From NCBI GenBank assembly GCA_028023455.1, contig JAQFVV010012512.1, positions 1,094,413 through 1,158,412 on the forward strand: a stretch of DNA of 64,000 nucleotides. The letters run 5' to 3'. The position numbers were made by a program, and so were the translations under genes. Position 1 is the stretch's first letter. Each line of letters opens with the position of its first letter. The notes beneath the pieces were generated by a model. It saw nothing but the letters and a program-made list of their open reading frames with translations, did not search any database and was not told the DNA's origin. Positions 53,301 to 64,000 of the stretch are shown here, one piece after another. The DNA is from Epiperipatus broadwayi (Eukaryota; Onychophora; Udeonychophora; Euonychophora; Peripatidae).

Positions 53301-56300
53301 TGCATTAAATCTGTGCTATGTTTTCTAATGTAAATTAAATTGTTTATATTTATTAAATTATTATATTTTAATAATTACTCATGCGTTGTGTCTTACTGAC
53401 TCTCACTCATTGAATTCCATTAAATATTTATAATAATGTCAGTAATATTTAGAAGTTATAACTGATTACTTCAAATAGATATTTATCTCTGGGTTGTTCT
53501 ATCTTTTCTCATTCTGGATGGATACTATTTTATAATTCATGTTTCTTTTGCAATGCTAGCTGTGTGCAATCCATTTAAAATTTATAAATTGTCCCTTCAC
53601 ATAAGATATTTGATTGAGCCAATATTTGGTATTTATTTACATTAATTACCCTATAGATTTCATGTTTCTCTGCTGTGTCTCTGGGACCAGAATGAATAAA
53701 ATTTCATGTTATCATCAGAAGTGTTGTTTATAATGTTATAGTTTTAGAGAAGAGCAAATAGGGCAGAATTCATGATTGCTCCTGACCTGTGTATCTCGGG
53801 CATGAGTGGATTTAAGGTACTTTTGCTTAGATTCTAAACCTTGTTAAATGAACATACAATTCTGACCGGTACACTATAAAGAAAACTACAGATGAATATC
53901 AGTGTCATATGTATATAAAATGCAGCTGGTGAGTTATTTTAAATCATTTCTTAAAAATAACATTTAAAAGTAAAACAAGGAAAACTAATTTTTACTTAAG
54001 ATAAACATCTAAAATAAAAAAATAATCCCTAATCAATTTTATATTTTATAAAAGAAAAGATAAATTCCTAAAGAATTTCTAGACTGGAAAACAAAGAAAC
54101 TTGCATAAATATTTTTTAAAGATGTTTATAATTAATCAAAAGTAACATCTCAAAAGTTTAATATGTTTTTAAAAGAAAGAGAAGAAAAAAAAAATACTAT
54201 TAAACTAATGAATGGATTTTAGGTATATTTTCAACATAGAATAAATTGTGAAAAATATAATATTTTTAATAATTTTAGTATTTTGGAAAATTAAAATTTA
54301 TGTTAAATGTCAATGTCTACACACATTGTCAGAGTCACATGGATGTGTTAAATCAGTCACTAATTATGTATTATAAAATGAATTTCATTTATAGGTTTGT
54401 GACTATTCAGTTATGTTCATAAATTATATTACACATCTGTGTGCATATATCACAGCAAATCAAGTATGCACATATATGTAAAATTATTATTATTTTATTA
54501 TAAGACAATTCAAATGTGTATATTTTATATTACATCACACATGTTTTATGTAAACCATACAAACTTTTGAGTAAATCTATCACTACTACTCCCTTTTCGG
54601 AAGATGTTCAATTCCCAAGCTGGACTTTGAGACCCATAGCCTGCCCAGCAGAAAGCATTGGATGACATCAGTCCAGCCAAGAATGATGGTGATCAAGTAT
54701 AGTAGCCGCAACAAAGAAGATGCGGTAACAATTTTTCCATAGAGCACTTTAAAAATAATTCTAATGACTTTAAAAATGAATCTCTAAAACTCTAAGCTAT
54801 CTAAAAATAATCATGCATGAACTTTTAAATTGTAATAATGTTTTAATAAAATAAAAACTAAATTTCAATCTGTAAAATATTATTTAACTTCTAAAATAAT
54901 ACCTGTAAACTTGCCTACTGATTAATTTAAAGTATAAACTCTAAATACATGTTAATAATAACTTATTCAGTTATAATTTTATCTTCTAATCTGCAGTCAT
55001 GCCTTTTTATTTGTTTTATATGTTTATCTTATAATTATGCTATGCCCAACTCAAAATAGAGATTGATATTATGAATAAAGTTGAGGGGGAGAGATGATTA
55101 GATGCACTCTCTGAATTAAGTAATATTGCTCGCTAGCACACACATTCAAACTTCCATTCTGAAAACCTAAATATTTTCATTAAGCTATTATGTTTAGGTT
55201 ACTATTATTATTGTTATTATAATTAGATTTGCAAGTTAATAAAATAATTAATCAATAAATACAAAAATGAGTTATAAAGCATATTATATGTATAGCTTAA
55301 ATTCCAGATATGCTTTAACTCTTCTTTTAGTTATATTATAAACTATGCAGATTGGCTAATAAAATTAGATTAGTTTTAACTATTCCTTTTAGCATGTTTT
55401 AAGAATGCTAATTATGAACTGTCATATGGTGGTTTCATTGAATGAAACTATAGAATTTTGTATACTTTTATTTATTAATTATTATTATGTCTAACATGGT
55501 GAATGTGTATTTAGGAAGCACATGCATGCATATACACCTTGCTGTATGTTTTTATATGAATGGGCTTCTGGTTATAATGGTCACCCCATTACTCTTAGTT
55601 CAGACAGCTCACTCTTTTAGAACTAGAACTAGAGGATCCAGATTGTTTTTAAAAGCTGCTTCCATCACCGAACTATGTGTTCTCTTTACTCACAGAGAGT
55701 CACATGATCCACGGGAACTGAGTACTTGATACTGATTCCCCTGATTAACTATACATTTGAGATGCACCCATCTCTGGTAATATATATATGCCATAGTATC
55801 TAATGTTATACTACAAAGCTCCAGTTCATCCCACCATAGTATAATATTTCACCATTGATCTGAATATGTGATCTGATTTATATATATATAATCTGCATAA
55901 AGAACTTATTGCAGCTCATTATGTGTTATTGCACTGACTTAATCGTTGCAAGCCTAATAGGTAAATCATAATAAAATTAGAGCATGATTAAACTTGTTAT
56001 CAATTTTTAAAATTATAGTTCATCAGGTGAGATTCTGTTACTTGATCTTCTTTGTTTACACCTGCATGTGTCCTTTAATGCACTCTTCTTTGATTTATAT
56101 TTATGCTTATTAATTAAAATATATTAAATTATAATAATGGTGTTGACATTCATTCATAATCCATCCCAAATTTTAGTTAAAATTCTTAATATAAGATTTA
56201 CTTATTCACATATGCATTATCTAGTCAGCCATAGGTGTGTATTTAAATATTAGTAATTTAGTTAATATTTCCCAAGTCTCTTGCTCCACCCTTTGCTCCT

Positions 56301-58305
56301 GCCAGCATGTGAACTGAGAAATTCTGAGTGTAGCCTTATATAATCATTCTTAGGGTTGTAAGTCATGAAGTGTTGGTGGAGCTGAGGTGTAATCAGATTT
56401 GAGGTCTTGATCCTCTCATCTAGATCGGTCTTGGTATAATTTGTCAGGACTCTGGATTTTGTTGTGTGAATGTACAAATATGACCATCACAATATATATA
56501 TATATATATAATTTATTAAAAGTGTGTATAGATTAGTTTAAAATAAAAAATGGTTTTTGTAATATTACTTTAAATTTTTTTATTATTTTATTTATCTCGA
56601 AGGAATTAACATTCCTTCAGTTTAATTAATTATATAAATTAAATCAAGATAAAATTAATATCTTGAAAGTTTTTCTTAAAATGTTTTTTGTTTGTTTGTG
56701 TATTTTAATTTTAATTATTGAAAACAGGAAGGTGGGGAAAAAGGATAGAATTTTTTTTCTGTAATTAGCTTTATTGTTGAAACTTCAGATAATAAAGGTA
56801 TTTCGTTATCTATTTCACTAATCAATCTAGAACTTTTCTAATAATTAAAAGAAAAATATGACCAAAAAGGACATAAATAAAAGTGTGAATAAGGGCTTTG
56901 AAAGGATTCAAATAAGTATAAATTACAGAGGGCCTTTTTGTTTATAATAATATTAGTAACCTACTTGGAAAACTCTTTGCAAATTCTAGTTTCCATTTGA
57001 CTTTATATTTTGGTTTGAACTAATATCAATATACAGCTTAATCTCTGTGAAAAGAAATTAAAAATGAATATTGTAGAATGTAGAGAAAATGCTGGTCAGC
57101 TAAGGGACATCACCTAAGGGAATTTCATTTCCTATCACAATTTGGAACTTCTTTTATGAACACCAACCTAAGGAAATACAAATGAGTCGAGCTAGCTGAA
57201 GAAACCAAACCAATGGAACTATTGATGGAACCACACCAGTCTTCAGAAGAAAAATTCACATAAAAGATTTACCAACATGATCAAGGCACATCACTGATCG
57301 ATCAGGGGAATTATGAACTTTTCTCTGAGAAATTTTTATTATTATTATGGGTAATACAACAATGAATACATTCACTTAATTGTAAAGAAAAAAAAGTTTC
57401 AACAATAGATATGGTTGTTATTGGGCGATATTCAAAATGTTTTGTTGAAATAATCCTTTTGATTATTATATTTCAAGTATACATATGAAAATAAATATTA
57501 TTTGTTTAATCTAAAAGAAAACTAAAACAGTAGAGGGGATAAAAGTTTAGTTAATAAGTCCATTCAGTAAAACCTTATGATGGAACATGATGTTAGAAAG
57601 TAATCCATTGTCTCAATAATTATAAGTTCACAATTGACATTAACCCTATCCATTTAGTTTTGAATGTATTATTTAATGTAAGAAAGAGAGGGTTTGAGTG
57701 CTGTTATTTGATACACTCTTATTAGTAAGTTGCCCATGAGTTCACTCATTGATCAAAATGGCCCTCAAGAAAAGTATGCCTATTAAATAATTTGGGTTGG
57801 ATTAAAAAAAAGAAAAAGATTTTAGGTTTGTCTTTAAATGTACATTGGTGTTTTGGATTTATAATAGATCAAGTCAGTTTGGGTTAGAAAAGGAACAAAT
57901 TAGGAAAGTCCCTTCATAAAAAAAGAAATATAATAAATGATTAAACTTTAGATAAGTGTCTGCTTTAATTTTGATATTAATTGAATAGTTAAGTATCCAT
58001 TTGGTATAGTTAAATTCTGCATAAGATTACATTTGAAAATTACATTTAGTAATTGCCATTTGTAAATAAATATATAATCACAATTGTTGAGTCTGCTTTG
58101 CAATCTGTTTCTAGGTCATATATCTAGTGGTGCTCTCATTTGGCCACTTTATTTTTGTAATCATTGTAAAAGTATATACAGTGTTAAAATGTAATGGCAC
58201 TATATATATATATATATGCACACACCCTACTATGTTGTTGTATGCTATGACACAATTATTTCTATACACACACATATATAAATATATATATATGATTACT
58301 TTTAG
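50359..58305. other. Long AT-rich stretch, probably intron or intergenic
   Basis: About 8 kb without convincing coding sequence. GGGTTTGAACCTG at 51205-51218 resembles a Pol III B box, but no A box accompanies it. The 54590-54730 and 56262-56477 segments are less AT-rich and may be old repeats I cannot name. Short (AT)n runs lie near 56493 and 58202. Confidence 0.4.
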
Positions 58306-58465
58306 ATCTGATTCCATTTTTTTATGAGTTGCTCATCCAAAGTGGAGGACAGGCTTGCAATAACTCATATGTTATAAATGCAATAAGTGGTTGTGATTCT
58401 CAACCTGTTATAGAAGGTATTATTGTTGATAATGTTCCAGCACCTGGAAAGCCTGTATATGGCAG
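58306..58465 (+). CDS. Candidate internal coding exon, product unrecognised
   Basis: The acceptor GATTACTTTTAG precedes 58306; the donor is GGCAG/GTAATT at 58465/58466. The 160-base exon is phase 1 in and phase 2 out. It encodes LIPFFYELLIQSGGQACNNS, then YVINAISGCDSQPVIEGIIV and DNVPAPGKPVYGR. Two cysteines and a PAPGKP turn suggest an extracellular or lumenal segment, but I do not recognise the family. Its entry phase equals the exit phase of the exon at 29895-30059, so both could belong to one gene with about 28 kb between them, perhaps with exons I missed. A shorter alternative acceptor exists at 58328/58329 (TATGAG). Confidence 0.55.
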
Positions 58466-58632
58466 GTAATTTTAGATTCTTTCTCATTAACTACAGAACA
58501 CTAATTTTATGTATTGTGTTGTAAACTAATTGTATTACTCTCTCTCTCTCTCATATCTGACATGTTTTTTGTAGAAGACATGAATTTTCTATAATTCAAA
58601 AACTTTATTTTCAAATATATTTAACCAGATCA

Positions 58633-58679
<47 letters not shown>

Positions 58680-61600
58680 GTAACAGCTTTATTGGTTATC
58701 CATGGTATGAATAGAATAAAAAATGTATATTATAGCATCAAAATTTAAAATTGAGATAATAGTAATGCTATAAGTTTTGATATAACATGAATAAACGGCT
58801 TAGTTCATAAAGAGTAAAAATAGTATTTTGTAGAGATTTAATAATCATATTTATTTATAGTCATTTATATTACAATCCAATATATGATTTCAATACAATA
58901 GTTGTCAATCCAAATAAACATCATTACTTATAATTTTGTTTAAATTTAGTTTTATTACAATTTTTCTTTAAAAGCTAAATATATAGAATTGAAGTAAATA
59001 AAAGAAGAAACAATCTGAGATTACAAGATAATAATTTATTTTAAAATTATCATTATAGTAATATATTTTAAACATAAATATTTATTATTAAACATTATAT
59101 TTAAATTCAATTAATAATATCATATATTAAAAACATAATTATACTCAATACTTTCATTTAAAGAAATGATTTGAATTAGCTTTGTTTGTAAAATATTTAT
59201 TGATTTTATTTATTTTAAATAGAGATGAAAATATTTATTTAAAAGTTGTAATAGTTGATTTGGAATATTGACCAATGAGATTTAAGTAATTAGTTTTCTC
59301 ATGTCACTTTATCCTGAGGTTTTTAAAAGAAAGAGAGGAGCAGCAATAAAAGTACAGATACATGACAAAAATAAAGCAGGGAGCTGTTTCAATAGTTTTG
59401 TCAGTAAAATTATAAAAGTTTTAAAAAATATCTAAAGTTTTAAAGGGTAAAAATAATACTTAAAACTGTTTAAGGAAATAAAATATATTATATTAATTGT
59501 TAACATCATAGAGTGTAAACCATTTTCTTTATTGCAGCATAATTGCAGGCCTGGTTGTCTACTTATAACTAAAATGATATCTAAAAGAAGTCTAAAAGAA
59601 AAACTAAAGTTATTATTCATATTTGGGATAATCATGTGAAAGAAGAGACAACTACATTTCCTTAAAGAAAGATATATCTGCATTCACATAAGAAAACATT
59701 TGTTTATTTATGTTGTATTAAATAAGTTTATTAGTCATATATTAAATATGGGAAACAAGTCTAAAATTCCTAGAAATAAATTTAAAAACTTGTAAAACTA
59801 TTTTATCGGACTTTAACAATAATGACTTAGTTGAGAGTAATAAGTCTAATGAAAATTAATATTCTTTTTGAATTGGACAACAGACATATGATAAATAGCT
59901 TGAAAATTTTTGAAGAAGAATATGTTTAGCATATATTTAATAATGAAAAAAAGAGGACAGCTAAGTGATGAATTAATATTTCTCATGTTTTAATAGAAGG
60001 TGGAATTTTATTATATTACTATAAGAAAAGAACAGTGAAAAGGAAAAGAATAACCAAAAAAGTCTGTTTAAATTTTAAGAGTAGATGACAGCCATGAAGA
60101 TAACACACTACAATACAGAAAATGACATGAATTTATTCATAGGTATTTAAATTTTATGAGATTATTATGTAAGAGGAAAGTGAACAAATAAATCAAAGTA
60201 AACTTATTGATGAATTAATTAAACATATTTTAAAGTTTTGTAATGTGGAAAAATAGTTTGAAGATGTATTGAGAAGATTTGTTAAATACTTTCCTTAATG
60301 TATTTTTCAAGAGTATAATTATGCACATATAACTTAAAATTAGTCAAGAAGAAAGGATGCATCCAATTCGGAAATTTTGTCCAGTTAGGGTTGTGCTTAT
60401 TTGTCAAAACTATTGTTTAAATGCACATGAGTTTCTAGCAGAAAGAAGATATGAAAAGCGCCCAAACTCATGAGGAATGTTGAACATCTATTGGATTACC
60501 ATGTTAGAATTAAACTAGAAATTGAAATGGGTTTTAAAAAAAAGAATGAAGAGTATGCTTAAAAATATGAAGAGAGTATACATGAGTTATAACATGAAAC
60601 TGTGTGTGAAGTATAATATTTTAATTATATATTTTAGTAGTATATATATATATTGAAAAATTTAGTGTGGTAAAATGTGTTGTAGATGTATTGCAAATTT
60701 ATTATCATAAAGCATATTGGATAAGTGGAATAGGATTCTATAAAACAACAATAAATATATTACAAAATGTAATGTTATTTATGAGAATAAGAAAAAAGTA
60801 AATGTTAATGAAAAAAATAATCATGACCTTATTTGTTATATATAAAAAATTACCATATTGATGATGATAAAGATAGAATATTTGTTTTGTATGTGAATAG
60901 AAAAATATTTAATGGGAAGATTGCATTATATTATTGGTCCAGAGGTAATATAATAATAGATACTGAAGACATAGTATAGAAAGATGAGTTGAAATTTCAG
61001 GATAGGATATAAAAATATCATCCTGAAGAACTGATTGAATGGTGGAATAGGATTAATCTTTGTAATACCCACATACTTTATTAAAAAAAGATGGAAGGTT
61101 TTTCTGCAAAGATATGAATATAGTATATACTGTAAGCACTTGCTATGTAAAGCAGAATAAAATTGGAGTAAGATCATTAGGAAAATGATTGCATGCCAAA
61201 ATATGACACCTCATAAATAATGGAAATCTCCATCCTCTATTATGATATAGTATTTTTGATAAAATTAGTTTCCTTTCTATGAAGATTTAGGTAAATAAGA
61301 ATATAATAAGAATTGACTAAATATTTTAAGAATTTTATAGTTTTCTTCTTATGTTTTGAGAGATTAGTTTAAAAGTTGTAATTCCATATGCAGAATAAAA
61401 TCTGAATAAAATATATGAATAATGAATAATACCTGAGATCAAAAACCAACAGAAAATATAAATGAGAAATAAAGGATAAATGTATAAAATGAATTACATT
61501 ATATGAAAAAAAATCCTTAATTTCACTATTCATTTTGAATACATTATAAATATTGTTTTTTATTTTATTTTATGGTAACATTACCATAGTAGCAATAATT

Positions 61601-64000
61601 TTTATTGATAAGATTATATTGCAATATTTTTATACAAATTTTGAATATGAAGTATAATTTAAATATTATAATTGTATTAAAATATCTAAAATTACAATAT
61701 ACAAGGTAAATAGGGAAAGAGGATTAAAAAGATAACCACAAGATAACTCATGAATTGTAAAAGTGTATAATAATAGTATGAACACATACATGATGGTAAG
61801 GAGAATGAAGTTATTATTTTAAAGAACTAAATAATGAATATGGGGTGAAGGTTAAAATGTATAGAATAAGTATTATGTCTATCTGTGACAAATGTAAATA
61901 ATTTTATTGTAAATTTCTAAACAGTTAAATGATTATTTTGTTAGTGAATTATTTAACATAAGATGTATAGCTGTTTGTTGTTCTTTATTATTGTTGTAAA
62001 TAAATGAATTATTTAATTTAAATTTTGTATTAGTAATTTCATTGTATTTGAGAGACATTTCCATTACAAGATTATATCAATAAAGCACATTATCAACATA
62101 GAATTATACATAGCATATATTGATTACATGCTTTATCTGAAGAGTTATATTTAAGAATTTATAATTGACACATTAATTATCAATTGCCTTTAAATTATAC
62201 CTATATTAAAATGAGTTTGTAGTACTTCATATTTTTATTAGATATATAAGAATCTTGACAATTTATTGGAAAAGTACTATTAAGTCTTAGAAAATGGAGA
62301 GCATATAATAGAAATTAATAGTATGTTTTAAAAATCACATTCTGATTTTGTAATCTAATTTTGAAATGTATTGTATATCATAGGGTTTGAAGTATTATAT
62401 TATTTCAGAATACCAATTACTGACCAAATATTTTAAGGTTTGTAATTCTGAAGGATTTAATTGCAATAGGTGAATGCTAAGTAATTAATAAATCTGTTTA
62501 ACTGAGTTAGACTTTGCAGATAATAATTACATAATAAAGCTTTTGATTATAATAAAATGAGTATTCTATAGTGATTATTATTAGTATAAGTATGAGAATA
62601 AATCTTAGGAAGGTAAATTAAATTAATTAAGTGAATATAATGAGTAGATGATGATTGTTTTATGCTGTCTGAAATAATTAGTTAACTATGTTAGAATTTT
62701 AATTGTTGATTTTTAAAATAAATAATTTTAAAAATAACAATTATGATTCATTAAATATCAATTTATACGAAAGTATTAAAAATACAATTTTAAAAGAGTA
62801 AATATAACTGAATAAGATTAGTGCTAATTATTAATTGATGTTAAATGTCAGTCAATAGCCAATTGATTTAAATTAAATTATAATGGTTATATTAATGTGC
62901 ATGTATAGTTGTGAATCTTCATGCATGTGAAATAATGAAAGTTTTAAAAAGATTTATTAAAAGTAATAAGTATATTTTTAAATTGGGTCTATCGATTGTA
63001 ATGTCAACTGATTTTAATTAGGATAAAATAAAAAAGAGTTAAATAAATTAAGAATGATATATTTAATACAAATAATATTTAATTTGAAAATCAGTTAATA
63101 ATTTATTTAAATAATTGGTTTCATAATTATATAGAGTTAATACGATTATTAATTAACAACTCAATTTATTGTCTAGACTGTCACAAGACTAAGTTGTCTG
63201 AATTTAAAGTGCAAGAGCAAAGTTAGATCAATTGAAGTCAATAATGACTATTAATTTAAATATTATAATGCAGTCCTAAAAATCATTGGCATAATAAAGA
63301 GGAAATGCAGCATTAATTTCATGCATTGATGGAGAAAAATGAAAATTCACACACTAATATAAAAATGGACATACTTAAAACTTAAAGACTTTTTCACATT
63401 CTATCTAATCGTCACTTCAAAGTTTACTTTTATTTTAGTTTTTGAAGTAAATTTTTGGTTTTTATTTTATTTGACTATTTATTTTTAATACAATGTTAAA
63501 ATTTAAAGATTTATTATTTTCATCCCCATGATAGAGTAAAGAACCAGTAAGCTTTCCATGCATTGTTTCTCCAAAAAGCATAGCTACATCTGATTTATTA
63601 AACAATAATTCTAAATGATATTTTCCAAAGAAGTCAAAGAAAAAGTCATGTAAGAAAAAGTATGATATTTGTTTGTTATATAACATTAGTTAAGTTTTGA
63701 ACTTTGCTATAAGATTATCTCTGACATGTTTATTATAACTTTCTCTCCGTTATTAATATTAATTATTTTTTATTAAAATAATCAATCTATGTATGTCAAT
63801 CTCAGATATATAATGATGATTTTTTAATAAAATCATTATGTTTACATAAACAAGAACCATTGCCAATTATTTAAAATTATCATGAAATATAAATTTACAA
63901 AAAAACCAATTTTTAACCATTGTAATAAAAAACAATATTCAGATTGTTTTGTATTAAAACAAATAATATAAATATTCATCCTAAGTTTACTTATTCATCT
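58466..64000. other. Long AT-rich stretch, probably intron
   Basis: Apart from the (CA)n(TA)n run at 58632-58679 I see no exon, repeat end or RNA gene. Frames up to 83 codons on the minus strand are composition-driven. Confidence 0.4.
58632..58679. repeat. (CA)n(TA)n compound microsatellite
   Basis: About 12 CA units followed by about 12 TA units. Confidence 0.95.

Overview
This is a eukaryotic, almost certainly metazoan, stretch: very AT-rich, with no operons or Shine-Dalgarno sites, short splice-bounded exons, and abundant retrotransposon and DNA-transposon fossils. Very long (TATC)n, (ATT)n and (AT)n microsatellites, RTE-clade LINEs, Penelope-type sequence, tRNA-derived SINE-like inserts and hammerhead-bearing tandem repeats suggest an invertebrate. 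A mollusc, perhaps a cephalopod, is my best guess, but nothing here proves it.

Host coding content is tiny. I can support two candidate exons on the + strand: 29895-30059 (phase 1 to phase 1) and 58306-58465 (phase 1 to phase 2). Their phases are compatible, so much of the window may be intron of one gene. I do not recognise the product. All other coding-like sequence belongs to mobile elements.

Layout. 0-6.1 kb: intergenic or intronic DNA with a 788-bp piggyBac-like MITE (2483-3270) and a hAT transposase fossil (5083-6063, minus). 6.3-10.9 kb: a large inverted repeat with arms near 0.9 kb around a 1.7-kb (TATC)n array, apparently inside a second, diverged copy of the same MITE family. 14.4 kb: a Pol III-like A/B-box cassette. 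15.6 kb: (ATT)n. 17.06-17.28 kb: a hairpin insert; 17.8-18.9 kb: an RTE fossil. 19.2 kb: (TATC)n. 21.0-23.7 kb: the most interesting locus, a 2.64-kb insertion of 457-bp tandem units, each carrying a type-I hammerhead ribozyme, flanked by a 12-bp target-site duplication and with its 5' part inverted. 24.0-24.3 kb: a foldback element. 27-28.5 kb: a second hAT fossil (minus). 28.8-29.4 kb: an RTE 3' fragment. 31.35 kb: an isolated hammerhead-like motif. 32.04 kb: a tRNA-derived insert with a 19-bp TSD. 34.1-38.1 kb: an old minus-strand RTE split by a 1.6-kb TA-flanked pogo/Tigger-like element. 41.5-43.8 kb: the youngest RTE copy, split by a 717-bp Penelope-type insertion that encodes a GIY-YIG endonuclease fragment and has a 12-bp TSD. 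44.2-45.8 kb: (TATC/TGTC)n, a 143-bp direct duplication enclosing a hairpin and a pogo-like end, and a second tRNA-derived insert. 47-49.3 kb: an RTE fossil that retains endonuclease-like sequence. 49.3-64 kb: mostly featureless AT-rich DNA with one exon.

The elements can be ordered by nesting. The old RTEs were hit by the pogo-like element, and the younger RTE was hit by the Penelope-type insert. The hammerhead array has the features expected of a non-autonomous retroelement (retrozyme) whose tandem RNA is cut by its own ribozymes and inserted by a LINE- or Penelope-type reverse transcriptase. Relatives of both possible machineries lie in the same window.
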